This document shows, piece after piece, positions 18,084 through 26,804 of a stretch of DNA of 64,000 nucleotides. Each line of letters opens with the position of its first letter. Position 1 is the stretch's first letter. The translations under genes and the position numbers were made by a program. The notes beneath the pieces were generated by a model. The model saw only the letters and a program-made list of their open reading frames with translations, was not told where the DNA came from and made no database searches. Source of the DNA: Candidatus Symbiothrix dinenymphae (GTDB lineage Bacteria > Bacteroidota > Bacteroidia > Bacteroidales > Azobacteroidaceae); the NCBI GenBank assembly GCA_001417715.1, contig BBRT01000327.1, forward strand, positions 17,646 through 81,645. The letters are read 5' to 3'.

Positions 18084-18485
18084 ATGGCAACACCCATCAT
18101 TAACGCCGATAAAATTGCAAAGCATTGGGCAGACACGTCCGATGACGACTTTGTAACTATGGAGGCGATGCTTGCAACTAAGCAGTACAATTGGGCACTG
18201 TTTCTCGGACATATCGTCATTGAAAAACTGCTCAAGGCATATTATGTGAAAGTAAAATGCCAACACGCGCCGCTGTCGCACAATCTTTTGCATCTTGCTC
18301 AAGACAGCAGTTTGATACTCACCAAGGAACAAAAAATATCACTTGCAAAAATTACAAATTTCAATATCAACGCACGGTATGATGACTATAAACGCGATTT
18401 TTATACTATGTGCACCGCCGAATTTACGGCAGAATGGTCAGAACGAATAAAACAACTACGGCTATGGATAAAAGAGATGCTATAA
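18084..18485 (+). CDS. HEPN domain protein, probable toxin
   Basis: 133 residues, mostly helical. HEPN features: LFLGHIVIEKLLKAYYV in the second helix, LSHNLLHLAQ, and NINARYDDYKRDFY near residue 100, where the RNase/regulatory Arg and Tyr of this HEPN subgroup lie. HEPN proteins of this kind are ribonuclease toxins controlled by a partner nucleotidyltransferase. The neighbouring gene overlaps its end by 22 bases and encodes such a partner. Function is inferred from the pairing; the strict R-x4-6-H motif is not obvious. Confidence 0.88.
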   Translation: MATPIINADKIAKHWADTSDDDFVTMEAMLATKQYNWALFLGHIVIEKLLKAYYVKVKCQHAPLSHNLLHLAQDSSLILTKEQKISLAKITNFNINARYDDYKRDFYTMCTAEFTAEWSERIKQLRLWIKEML

Positions 18486-18775
18486 ACATAGCGCAGCGGT
18501 TTGCGCAAATGGTGCAGGCGCAGTATGGCGCGGCACGGTTCATTCTTTTTGGTTCTTATGCTAAAGGCAATTTTCACAAGGATAGCGATATTGACCTCGC
18601 CATCATTTTTGATAACTGTGATAATGTCTTTGACAGAGATGTTGAACTTATGGTTATGGGATGTGATGTGGATTGGCGCATAGAGCCGCATTCGTTCCGC
18701 AAAAGCGAATTTGTGGCTGATGACCCACTCGCATACGAGGTGATGAAATATGGTCGCGAAATAATATATGAATAA
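18464..18775 (+). CDS. MNT nucleotidyltransferase, probable antitoxin
   Basis: 103 residues from MDKRDAINIAQRF. A minimal Pol-beta fold nucleotidyltransferase with the GS-x10-DxD signature FGSYAKGNFHKDSDIDLAI and a later acidic residue in DVDWRIEPH. In characterised HEPN/MNT pairs this enzyme modifies the HEPN toxin by adding AMP residues. A longer reading from 18410 lies within the HEPN gene and is less likely. It ends just before the right inverted repeat. Confidence 0.9.
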   Translation: MDKRDAINIAQRFAQMVQAQYGAARFILFGSYAKGNFHKDSDIDLAIIFDNCDNVFDRDVELMVMGCDVDWRIEPHSFRKSEFVADDPLAYEVMKYGREIIYE

Positions 18776-18819
18776 TCGCTGAATTTTGATGCGGTTGCCC
18801 TAAAAAATATATTATCAAC

Positions 18820-19662
18820 ATGAGAAAATTATACACTATTGCGCTCGCTTTTATTTTAGTTCCGGTGGAATTGAACGCTCAATGGACTTTCCAAATCAAA
18901 GTTCCAAGACCTGTTTCCATTCTAACAGTTGTGGATTCCGGAAATGTCAAAATAAGATATGTTTTGAATAAACTAAAAGATGAATCCGGTAAGAGTGATG
19001 ATATACATGTTCTGGAAATAGGAAAAAATACGTCAAAGTATTATAGTTGCAATGCTTTTGAAGAGGATTCTATGAGTATTAATTTAAAAAAACAACCAAT
19101 TTTGGGAGGGAGCACAAAATTCACAAGGAATATTACTCAAGCCAATAAATATTTTTGGTCGGAATATTATAAAGACCATGCGCAAAATATGCTTACTGAA
19201 TATGCCTATATGCCTGGGGCTATGCCTAACTATCAATATTCCGAAAAAATTCCTGTTCAAGATTGGACACTGCAAGACGATACTTTAACGGTGCATGGCT
19301 ATCTGTGCCAAAAAGCAACTTGCTCGTTTCGTGGCAGAAATTATATAGCATGGTTCTGTACAGATATTCCAATCAATAATGGTCCATGGAAATTCGGAGG
19401 TTTGCCGGGGTTGATATTGAAAGTGTATGACGAACGCAACGATTACGATTTTGAATGTATCAATATCGAAAATCACAAAACTAAATTTCTAATTACAAGT
19501 TATGATTATCGCGACTATGGGAAAATAAAAAGGGAAAAACTCTTAAAATTGTGGGAAGATATTTTTGACCATTATTGGCAACTTACTAATTCGCAAATAA
19601 TTGCAACTTCAGGTAACGGAGAGTTTGAAAAATTGCCGTATAATCCGATAGAGTTAAAATAG
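18820..19662 (+). CDS. GLPGLI family protein, copy 2
   Basis: 280 residues with signal peptide MRKLYTIALAFILVPVELNA. The same blocks occur as in copy 1: VVDSGNVKIRYVLN, YSEKIPVQDWTL, VHGYLCQKAT, FRGRNYIAWFCTDIPI and NGPWKFGGLPGLILKVYD. The close match and tandem placement show duplication. It lies 14 bases upstream of the TonB receptor gene and is probably co-transcribed with it. It starts 17 bases after the right end of the HEPN/MNT element. Confidence 0.9.
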   Translation: MRKLYTIALAFILVPVELNAQWTFQIKVPRPVSILTVVDSGNVKIRYVLNKLKDESGKSDDIHVLEIGKNTSKYYSCNAFEEDSMSINLKKQPILGGSTKFTRNITQANKYFWSEYYKDHAQNMLTEYAYMPGAMPNYQYSEKIPVQDWTLQDDTLTVHGYLCQKATCSFRGRNYIAWFCTDIPINNGPWKFGGLPGLILKVYDERNDYDFECINIENHKTKFLITSYDYRDYGKIKREKLLKLWEDIFDHYWQLTNSQIIATSGNGEFEKLPYNPIELK

Positions 19663-19676
19663 AAAGGCATATTATT

Positions 19677-22325
19677 ATGAAACAAATACGATTTTTAACT
19701 GTTGTTTTTATCCTCTTTCCTTTTTTCGCATCGGCGCAGACTGTTGTTAATGGTTCTGTGAAAAACAAAAAAGGCGAGCCGCTCTCTGTGAACGTGATGG
19801 TGCAGGCAAAGGGCAGTTTCGCTATTGCCGGATTTACAACTATTGATGCACAGGGCAATTATTCTTTAATCTACAAGGGCACAGCCGACAGTATCACGCT
19901 GACTGCCTCCGGAGTGAATATCGGCAAACACAGCCAAACGGTTGCCAACAGGAGCCAGCGAGTGGATTTTGTGATTGACGAAAAAGCCTTGGAATTGAAA
20001 GAAGTGGTGGTAATCCCAATCAAAATAAAACAAACGGGCGACACGATAAACTATTCGGTCAATGCCTACACCGACCAAAACGACCGTGTTATCGGCGATG
20101 TATTGAAAAAACTATCCGGCATTGATGTCAAGCCAAGCGGGGGCATATCCTACAATGGCAGAGATATTAACAAATTTTATGTGGAAGATATGGATTTGTT
20201 GCAGGGACGTTATGGCATCGCCATCAAAAATATAGCGGCAAAAGATGTTGCCACCGTGCAGGTGCTGGAAAATCATCAGCCCATCAAAGCGTTGCGCAAT
20301 AAACTTCCCTCTGCTGATGCTGCAATCAACCTCAAACTGAAAGAAAGCGCGAAGGGAACGCTGGCGATTACCGGACTTGCGGGTGCCGGTTATGAACCCT
20401 TGATGTGGAACGCCGAACTGGTGTCGATGTATTTTGCCAAAAAGAAGCAAAACATGAGCACTTACAAAAGTAATAATTCCGGCGATGATGTTGCTTCGGA
20501 ATTTAGAACCCACTACGATTATGAGCGGGTGTATGTAGATGGCGGCAGTCCGCTGTATATCCAATCGCCGAGCACACCGCCCGTTGCACAAAAACGCTAC
20601 CTTTACAACAATTCCCATGCCGTTACTACCAACCACCTGATTAAGTTCAACGAAGATTTGGAACTCACCACCAGTGCTATTTATTACAACGACCGTATCG
20701 AACGAGAGGGCTATTCGCGCAACGAGCAGTATCTTCCGGGCGACAGCACACTTGCCATAGAAGAGCGGATAAACTCCAAAAGCAAAATACACAATGCCGA
20801 AATTGCCTTGCGCCTCAATACTAATGCCAAGGATTATTATCTCAACAATGCTTTCAACTTGACCGGAAGTTGGAATGACGACAGCGGACTGGGAATCACC
20901 CGCAGCAATGCCGGTGATTTGAATGAGACAATTTCGCAACACCTCGACAAACCCGCTTTCTCAATCGACAATACTCTTTCAGTGATTAAAAATATCAAAA
21001 ACAATTCATTCAAAATCTATTTTTCAACGGGCTATTGGCATCGTCCGCATACCTTAACCGTAGCTCCGGCAAACTACCTGGGTGATGGCAATTTTGCCGC
21101 ACTTGCGCAAGATGTGTTATCACGGGATTTTGCGTCGGTTTTGCGACTTTCTTACGGCTTGAAACGGGGCTATTTCAATTTGGAGTATGACGTTTGGGGA
21201 CGTGCAGACCTCCGAAATATGAATACGGAATTGCATGGCGAGGACGTGAATGGCAATTTGATTGCTGCACACGATTCGCTGAAAAACAACCTTTGGTATA
21301 ACAACTATCAGGCAGGCATCACCCAAAGTTATAGTTACAACAATGGACGGTTCAAAGCAAGTATAGGACTGCCCTTGACCTGTTATATACTAACAATAGA
21401 CGACCGCATTCCCAAGACATTCACAAAATATAACAAGTGGATTATCAATCCCTCCATTTCAGCAAGTTATGATTTTAATTCAGAAATAATTGTTTCTACG
21501 GGAGCAAATTTTGGGCGTTCGTTTGGCGACATGAATTCTGCCTACTCCGGTTTCATTATGCACGGCTACCGCAGTTTGCTGCGCAATACCGTCGACAGGC
21601 TATTTGAATCCCGTTCAGGAGGAGCCGAGGCATCTGTCAGATACAGAAATGTGTTCGAGGCGCTGTTTCTCAATGTCGGAGTAACCTATAATCGTTCTTG
21701 GAAAAATTTGCTCTATGGGTTTGACTATCAAGGAATAATGAATGTGAAAACAACCATCGACCAACCAACGGAATCAGAGAATTATGGTGTGAGTTTCAAT
21801 GCGAGTAAGGGATTGGGGTTTTGGTCGGCAACCGTGCGCGCTTCCGGCGGCTATAATGAGGGTAGAGGCGAGTTGCTGATTCAAGATGAAATCCTTAATT
21901 ACCGTTCACAAGGCTATAATGCGGGTGCCGGCGCGAGTTTTAATCCGGTTTCTTTTTTAGGGTTCAGTTATTCGTTTGCGTGGAACCGGAGCAAAAGTTA
22001 TACTGTTGAACGCCCCGAACGCTTCCCGCCGATAAAGGGAACATCGCAGAACGCTCAAATCAACATTTTCCCATTTAAAGCACTGACAATCAATCTCAAT
22101 GCCGAACATCAGTATAACAGTGCCGCAAGCACCCGCTATACCACATTTGCCGATGCCGGAATCAAATATAAGCAAAAAACACTGGATTTGGAATTGGCGT
22201 TCAACAACCTGTTCAACGCCAAACAGTATATTTCGGCATCATACAGCGATATAAGCACTTATTATTACAGTTATAATTTACGTCCGGCAAGCGTGCTGTT
22301 GAAAGTGCGGTTTAAACTTAAATAA
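19677..22325 (+). CDS. TonB-dependent receptor-like outer-membrane protein
   Basis: 882 residues with signal peptide MKQIRFLTVVFILFPFFASA. A carboxypeptidase-regulatory-like beta-sandwich follows (residues about 22-105, VNGSVKNKKGEPLSVNVMVQ), then a plug (DVLKKLSGIDVKPSGGISYNG, GRDINKFYVEDMDL). The rest is a barrel ending in VLLKVRFKLK. This family accompanies GLPGLI proteins. The plug is divergent from SusC receptors and no cognate lipoprotein partner is seen. Substrate unknown. Confidence 0.87.
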   Translation: MKQIRFLTVVFILFPFFASAQTVVNGSVKNKKGEPLSVNVMVQAKGSFAIAGFTTIDAQGNYSLIYKGTADSITLTASGVNIGKHSQTVANRSQRVDFVIDEKALELKEVVVIPIKIKQTGDTINYSVNAYTDQNDRVIGDVLKKLSGIDVKPSGGISYNGRDINKFYVEDMDLLQGRYGIAIKNIAAKDVATVQVLENHQPIKALRNKLPSADAAINLKLKESAKGTLAITGLAGAGYEPLMWNAELVSMYFAKKKQNMSTYKSNNSGDDVASEFRTHYDYERVYVDGGSPLYIQSPSTPPVAQKRYLYNNSHAVTTNHLIKFNEDLELTTSAIYYNDRIEREGYSRNEQYLPGDSTLAIEERINSKSKIHNAEIALRLNTNAKDYYLNNAFNLTGSWNDDSGLGITRSNAGDLNETISQHLDKPAFSIDNTLSVIKNIKNNSFKIYFSTGYWHRPHTLTVAPANYLGDGNFAALAQDVLSRDFASVLRLSYGLKRGYFNLEYDVWGRADLRNMNTELHGEDVNGNLIAAHDSLKNNLWYNNYQAGITQSYSYNNGRFKASIGLPLTCYILTIDDRIPKTFTKYNKWIINPSISASYDFNSEIIVSTGANFGRSFGDMNSAYSGFIMHGYRSLLRNTVDRLFESRSGGAEASVRYRNVFEALFLNVGVTYNRSWKNLLYGFDYQGIMNVKTTIDQPTESENYGVSFNASKGLGFWSATVRASGGYNEGRGELLIQDEILNYRSQGYNAGAGASFNPVSFLGFSYSFAWNRSKSYTVERPERFPPIKGTSQNAQINIFPFKALTINLNAEHQYNSAASTRYTTFADAGIKYKQKTLDLELAFNNLFNAKQYISASYSDISTYYYSYNLRPASVLLKVRFKLK

Positions 22326-22360
22326 AAAAAATGAAACAAGATATGGAAACAAATGATTAT

Positions 22361-22698
22361 CAGGGCAACCGCACCAAATTTATGATGATAAGAAAGACCG
22401 TAAGGTCTTCAATCTACCCCGTATGGGGTACAATTTCGATAACCCCGTACAAGCGATAGCGCAGTGCGGGGTAGATGGCACCACCTCCTCCCAGCAACCC
22501 CGTAGTGGGTTGAACTCTTTGTGGATATGTCATTTAATGAAAAGAGGTTTTGGCAAGACGAATAAATTCAACCCACTACGGGGTTGCAGAGAAAAGGAGA
22601 TGCCTTACCCCGCACTGCGCTTCGCTTGTACGGGGTTATCGAAATTGTACCCCATACGGGGTAACTGGTCACCGTAAAATTTTGATGCGGTTGCCCTG
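22361..22698. mobile_element. Complete MITE, CAGGGC family, with 9-bp target duplication
   Basis: 338-bp element, CAGGGCAACCGC at one end and GCGGTTGCCCTG at the other, flanked by AATGATTAT on both sides (22352-22360, 22699-22707). The arms are long imperfect inverted repeats of about 110 bp that contain smaller hairpins (TACCCC/GGGGTA, CGATAGCG/CGCTTCG types). A central pair, CAACCCCGTAGTGGGTTGAA and TTCAACCCACTACGGGGTTG, is also inverted. No gene is carried. Confidence 0.88.
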
Positions 22699-22738
22699 AA
22701 TGATTATTGGTTTTCTTGGAAATTACAAAAATAGTCGC

Positions 22739-22746
22739 TAACTTTG
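22739..22746 (+). promoter_or_regulatory. -7 element of the first thioredoxin-type lipoprotein
   Basis: TAACTTTG, 19 bases before the ATG at 22766. A near copy of this promoter region occurs at 16932-16996. Confidence 0.6.
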
Positions 22747-22765
22747 CAGCGTAAGTTTTTAGAAG

Positions 22766-23947
22766 ATGAAAAAGACATTGAAAAAAACAATATTATTCAT
22801 CTGCGCTGTATTAGCGTTCAGTGCTTGCCAAAAGCAAGCAGAAACACAAGAGACAAGCAATTACAAATTGGTTGTTACGTTGGAGAATGCTCCATTTGAT
22901 TCTTTAACTCTTCGCGCTGCTGCGGAGGGGAAGTTTATCAACTTCACAGTCAAAGGTGAGAAAAGAGATAAATTTACTTGGAAATTCACTATTCCTGATA
23001 GCATTGTGGATATTGCGTCCGGTTTTAATTTGACCGTTGCCAGATATGATACTGTTAGCAAGTCTGCCAGAATGGTGTTCTTTACAGAAAATAACATCTC
23101 TTTGGGACATCTGGGTGTAGAGGATAGAGAAAATTATATCCATGCTCAATATTTAGGGCAGACCGTATTTCCTAACGAATACATCTTTGATATAAATTTT
23201 GTTACATTAGGAACCCTGATAAAAGAAAATTTTAGATTGATACTTCAAGATGACTGTTCAGACATTACAGTGCGGGTTCAGTCTCCATACTTTAGTGGCT
23301 TTGTACGTCCCAATTTTACTGTTGACCTTGAAAAAGAGTTTTATGATGAATGTTTGTCCCAATATGTGGAACGGGCAAAAAAATATCCCGATTCAAGGTA
23401 TTTTATAATCAGTTTATCAGAGACCGTGAATTTTTATAAGTCGAATGCAGACATAAGAAAAATTTATGATTGCTTGTCAGACAAGCACAAGAACACCAAG
23501 TGGGGGCGAAATATTGAATACTATCTCTTTGAAAAATTTGAAAACACGTCATTGCCAACTTTATACTGGACGGCAACAGAAAAAGTCGTGCAAGATAGTT
23601 CAAAATACAATTTGCTGATTTTCACGGCATCTTGGTGCGGACCTTGTAATGAAGAAATCCCTATCCTTAAAGAAATTTATCATGATTTGAACGAAAAAAT
23701 GATTATGACCTATATTTCTATTGATGAAGAAGAAACAGTATTTGCTTTTCAAAAACTGATGCGAAAAAAAGAGATACCCTGGCGTGCGTTATTAGCAGTT
23801 GAGGATATTCGCAAAATTAGAGATATGTATATGGTCGCAGCGATTCCTCAAGGAGTGTTGGTTTACCCCGGCGGCGAAAAGATGGAAGTGATTGAGGTTA
23901 GGGATGATGCAGAGAGGAAAAGGTTGTATTCGTTGTGTGGAAAATGA
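22766..23947 (+). CDS. Thioredoxin-fold lipoprotein, copy 1
   Basis: 393 residues. Signal MKKTLKKTILFICAVLAFSAC with lipobox FSAC. An N-terminal DUF4369-like beta domain is followed by a linker and a C-terminal thioredoxin domain (about 270-393) with LIFTASWCGPCNEEIP as active site and the cis-Pro loop AIPQGVLVYP. Such lipoproteins reduce or isomerise disulfides at the periplasmic face. It has its own promoter. The bases after its stop closely match those after the second copy at 25496, evidence of tandem duplication. Confidence 0.9.
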   Translation: MKKTLKKTILFICAVLAFSACQKQAETQETSNYKLVVTLENAPFDSLTLRAAAEGKFINFTVKGEKRDKFTWKFTIPDSIVDIASGFNLTVARYDTVSKSARMVFFTENNISLGHLGVEDRENYIHAQYLGQTVFPNEYIFDINFVTLGTLIKENFRLILQDDCSDITVRVQSPYFSGFVRPNFTVDLEKEFYDECLSQYVERAKKYPDSRYFIISLSETVNFYKSNADIRKIYDCLSDKHKNTKWGRNIEYYLFEKFENTSLPTLYWTATEKVVQDSSKYNLLIFTASWCGPCNEEIPILKEIYHDLNEKMIMTYISIDEEETVFAFQKLMRKKEIPWRALLAVEDIRKIRDMYMVAAIPQGVLVYPGGEKMEVIEVRDDAERKRLYSLCGK

Positions 23948-24056
23948 TTGAAAAATTGTTGTAGGACAAATAAAATAAAGTAGTGTATGAAAACATTAAA
24001 AAAAATGTACAGTTAGTATTAGAAATGATTTTTTCACAAATAACAATAATAACGTT
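23948..24056 (+). other. Spacer with duplicated 3' tail of the lipoprotein gene
   Basis: Contains GGACAAATAAAATAAAGTAG, also found at 25488-25507 at the end of the next lipoprotein gene, and a short start-like ATGAAAACATTAAAAAAAATG that stops within ten codons. Probably a duplication scar. Confidence 0.6.
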
Positions 24057-25496
24057 ATGAATAAACTTTGCAAACACTTGCTCGTTTTTAGTTATGCTGT
24101 CTTAGCATTATCTTGTTATCGGGAAACTGCTTCTACAGGGCAGGCAACGCTTTCCGGTAAAATTGTCGGCTCTGTTCCGTCCGGACAGACATCTGTTATG
24201 GTAGCTTTTCCAATTCCTGTTTTTAATGAAACGGTAGAATATGAAACCCTATTAAAGGAAGATGGAAGTTTTTCTATTTCGGTTCCAGTATTTTTCCCAA
24301 CTTATGCACAGATGGTTGTTGGTAGCAAGGAATATGCGGGAACCCTATTGCTATCGCCCGATAAAGACACCAAAATTGAAGTGTCTTTTAATGAATCTGC
24401 GGAAATCCAAGTCAAGATTATTGAAGGCAACGGATTAACGCCCGACGAGATGGCTAAATTGAATGAGGTGTTCATGAATGGCTACCAATCTTACTTAAAA
24501 ACATGTGCGGATGTTGAAGCCAATCTTCAGTCTGATACACTTCCTGAAGATTATCGGGAATCTATTTTAAAACTGAGAGAAACCTATTTATCCAATATCG
24601 AAGGGATGGACAATCTACCGAAAAATTTGAGAACATTGGTATATAATTCGTTGCCAAGTGGTGGAAGTTTATTGTTTGATTATGGCGATAGAAAGCCCAA
24701 TTTATCATATTTTTCTTTTCTTCGACTTCTTGATTTGAATAACCCTCCTCTTAATTCTCATATCGTTTATCCCACTATCTCAAAATCTATACTGTCCAAT
24801 AAAGTTTTGAATATTCCCCGATTAGAAGATAAATCAGTTGAGGATTGGTTAAACGAGGTTAAGCCCATTATGTCCGATTTGCTTGGATTCGATATCGGCT
24901 TGTTTTACGATGTGTTAACGTTTCATGCTTTTTTAAAACAGTTAGACGATGCTGCAACGCCATTATCAGACAAACAGAAAAGTAATATTCAAGCATATTT
25001 CAAGAATCCTACATTTGTTGAATACCTATTTGCAGCAAGTGAAAAAGTGAAAAATCAATTTCTTTCATTGTCAAAAATAATCAATACAACGCCTCAAGTG
25101 GCTAAAGAAAAGTTGATGGATGCGATTATTTCAAAATATAAAGGCAAAGTGGTTTTAGTTGATTTTTGGGCAACATGGTGTCAGCCTTGCATTATGGCGA
25201 TGCGTGAAATAGAACCGATTAAACAAGATATGAGAGATAAGAACATCGCTTTTGTCTATATTGCCGACCCTTCTTCTCCCATTGATGAGTTTGAAAAACG
25301 TGTCAAAAAAATCAGCGGAGAACATTATTTTCTGACAGAAGAAGAATCAAAATATTTGTTTAAAAGCATTGATTCAAATAGCATTCCAACTTATCTTTTA
25401 TACGATGCTAATGGTGTATTGAAAAATAAATCTATCGGATTTTCAGGAGTCGAGGCGATGCGAAAAATGATTGAAGAATTGTTGCCGGACAAATAA
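24057..25496 (+). CDS. Thioredoxin-fold (TlpA-like) lipoprotein, copy 2
   Basis: 479 residues. Signal MNKLCKHLLVFSYAVLALSC with lipobox ALSC. The N-terminal DUF4369-like region starts ATLSGKIVGSVPSGQTS, a helical middle follows, and a TlpA-type thioredoxin domain occupies about residues 355-479 with VVLVDFWATWCQPCIMAMRE (CQPC) and SIPTYLLYDANG as cis-Pro loop. The domain plan is that of copy 1 but the sequence has diverged. Substrate unknown. Confidence 0.9.
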   Translation: MNKLCKHLLVFSYAVLALSCYRETASTGQATLSGKIVGSVPSGQTSVMVAFPIPVFNETVEYETLLKEDGSFSISVPVFFPTYAQMVVGSKEYAGTLLLSPDKDTKIEVSFNESAEIQVKIIEGNGLTPDEMAKLNEVFMNGYQSYLKTCADVEANLQSDTLPEDYRESILKLRETYLSNIEGMDNLPKNLRTLVYNSLPSGGSLLFDYGDRKPNLSYFSFLRLLDLNNPPLNSHIVYPTISKSILSNKVLNIPRLEDKSVEDWLNEVKPIMSDLLGFDIGLFYDVLTFHAFLKQLDDAATPLSDKQKSNIQAYFKNPTFVEYLFAASEKVKNQFLSLSKIINTTPQVAKEKLMDAIISKYKGKVVLVDFWATWCQPCIMAMREIEPIKQDMRDKNIAFVYIADPSSPIDEFEKRVKKISGEHYFLTEEESKYLFKSIDSNSIPTYLLYDANGVLKNKSIGFSGVEAMRKMIEELLPDK

Positions 25497-25509
25497 AATA
25501 AAGTAGTGT

Positions 25510-25772
25510 ATGATAACTTATAACAAAGAAACCCCCATACTTCTTCTTGCCTAATGATGGTATTGAAAATATCACATCGCTTTTTAATGAAATCCAACCT
25601 CTTGAAGTCCGACGCTTATATTTGGCTTGTGATTATTCGGCATTGAATGATGATGCGAAAAAGCAGATAAAGGCAATAATAGCAGACGTAAACTGGGATT
25701 GTCAAGTTAATACAATGTATAATAAAACCAATTTAGGATATGATAAAACCATGCTAAAAGCCGTTAAACCCT
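25510..25772 (+). pseudogene. Glycosyltransferase remnant, frameshifted and truncated
   Basis: Starts MITYNKETPILLLA, then TAA. The next frame continues ENITSLFNEIQPLEVRRLYL, ACDYSALND, WDCQVNTMYNKTNLGY, the N-terminal GT-A pattern of glycosyltransferases that read ILLLAFNRP...KPKRLYIACDGPR...WDCEV...NLGC. One frameshift sits near 25550. The 3' side is cut by the MITE at 25768. Not functional. Confidence 0.75.
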
Positions 25773-25933
25773 AACTCCGCCGGAATTAGGTGGCTATTTC
25801 CCTTAATTCCTTTAATATAAGTGCTTTAGTGTAAAATCATAGCCCACCTATTTAGGTGGCCTATAAAAATCACTAAAATGTTGCTTATCAATGAATAAAA
25901 CAATTGACTACCTAAATTAAGCGGAGTTAGGGT
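25768..25933. mobile_element. 166-bp MITE-like inverted repeat
   Basis: Ends ACCCTAACTCCGC and GCGGAGTTAGGGT are perfect 13-bp inverted repeats, continued imperfectly by AATTAGGTGG and CTACCTAAATT. An internal hairpin (GCCCACCTA/TAGGTGGC) is near the middle. No gene. The left end interrupts the glycosyltransferase remnant. Confidence 0.75.
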
Positions 25934-26176
25934 ATAAATGCGGTAATGAGGTTAGTGTGTAGGAGGCATTCTGTGCTTGCTACTAAGGTTGTTTTGTTGA
26001 GAAAATTAGGTGAAAATGAGGTTTAAGAGCCATCTTGCGGCAAGTTTTCATTTACCCACATCAAACATTATGAGCTTTTTTTATCTTGGTCATCTTGAAA
26101 ATTTTATTAAAATCAAGGTTCAGACAAAAAAAATGAGCAACGTATCCTCCCTTTTTCAAAATGAAATGTTTTGTAT
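25934..26176. other. Gene-free stretch beside the PIN toxin-antitoxin pair
   Basis: No convincing gene. Holds the first of the two 52-bp direct repeats (26076-26127). Confidence 0.6.
26076..26127 (+). repeat. 52-bp direct repeat, copy 1
   Basis: A T-run followed by ATCTTGGTCATCTTGAAAAT and AATCAAGGTTCAGACAA. Differs from copy 2 at one base (A for G). Confidence 0.85.
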
Positions 26177-26554
26177 TTACCAATCATACGGGTTTGCCAA
26201 TTTTAGCCCATTGATTCTTCTAAAATCGGGAATGTTGTGGGTTAGCAATACCAGCCCATTTTCTAATGCTGTTGCGGCAATAATAGCATCCGGCAGTTTT
26301 ATTTTATACAATCTACGAATTTCTATCGTTTTAAAGATAACAAACTTGTTGATATCCAAAATAGTAGCCGCATCAACAAAGGATTCAATTTGTGGGGGCA
26401 CAATCGAAAAGCCTAATAACTCAATTTGGGTAATAGCAGAGATAATTGGGTCGTCATCAAGAATTTCCGCAACCCGATGAGCACTGATAGGAGTAAGCCT
26501 TTGTTGGGAAAAATCAATAATAACGTTGGTATCAATCAGATATTTCTGTTCCAT
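26177..26554 (-). CDS. PIN-domain ribonuclease toxin (VapC-like)
   Basis: 125 residues. PIN fold with the acidic site residues in LIDTNVIIDF (first Asp), AITQIELLGF (Glu) and LPDAIIAATAL (Asp), plus LLTHNIPDF with a later Asp. VapC toxins cut RNA. It overlaps the upstream antitoxin-like gene by 19 bases, the usual arrangement. The pair lies between two 52-bp direct repeats. Confidence 0.92.
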   Translation of the reverse strand: MEQKYLIDTNVIIDFSQQRLTPISAHRVAEILDDDPIISAITQIELLGFSIVPPQIESFVDAATILDINKFVIFKTIEIRRLYKIKLPDAIIAATALENGLVLLTHNIPDFRRINGLKLANPYDW

Positions 26555-26754
26555 TCGCCTCGCATTTGTTCCAATTCACGGTACATGATTTCCGCTTGCG
26601 CCGAAGTGATAGAGCCTGCCAATTGTTCCGATATTTTGGTGCGTGGTGTTGCTTTTTTGTTGCTGTGAACAATAACCAACAAATTCATATCTTCCAAATT
26701 TTTCAGCAGATTAATCGTTTGCTTATCTTTAAGCCCAACTGTTAATGTGTCCAT
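26536..26754 (-). CDS. Probable antitoxin of the PIN pair
   Basis: 72 residues from MDTLTVGLKDKQTINLL, small and charged, with an EIMYRELEQMRGEW helix at the C terminus that could bind the toxin. I do not recognise a named DNA-binding fold; the antitoxin role is inferred from position and size. A longer reading starts at a TTG inside the -7 element (TACCTTTG, 26773-26780) and was rejected. Confidence 0.8.
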   Translation of the reverse strand: MDTLTVGLKDKQTINLLKNLEDMNLLVIVHSNKKATPRTKISEQLAGSITSAQAEIMYRELEQMRGEWNRNI

Positions 26755-26804
26755 AATTGTTATTTTTTGCCGCAAAGGTACGCTTTTTGTTCCAAATACA
26801 CAAT

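Larger units (their letters stand above)
18016..18802. mobile_element. MITE-like element carrying a HEPN/MNT module
   Basis: 787-bp unit with perfect 22-bp terminal inverted repeats (18017-18038 and 18780-18801, AGGGCAACCGCATCAAAATT plus two bases). Flanks AAAAATATT and AAAAATATA look like a 9-bp target duplication with one change. The termini are those of the empty element at 22361-22698. Cargo is a complete HEPN/MNT pair with its own promoter. No transposase is present, so movement would need one in trans. Confidence 0.8.

Noticed and set aside
18410..18463. N-terminal extension of the MNT protein
   Set aside because: It lies inside the HEPN gene and adds no family sequence; the fold begins at MDKRDAINI.
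25547..25774. Independent 75-aa gene
   Set aside because: It is the second frame of the broken glycosyltransferase and begins with a TTG inside it.
26754..26780. Upstream TTG starts such as that of the PIN-pair antitoxin
   Set aside because: The TTG is part of the -7 element TACCTTTG, so it cannot be in the mRNA. The same reasoning was applied to the 66-aa gene, the DUF4369 lipoprotein, nrdJ, xthA and the AAA-ATPase-like gene.
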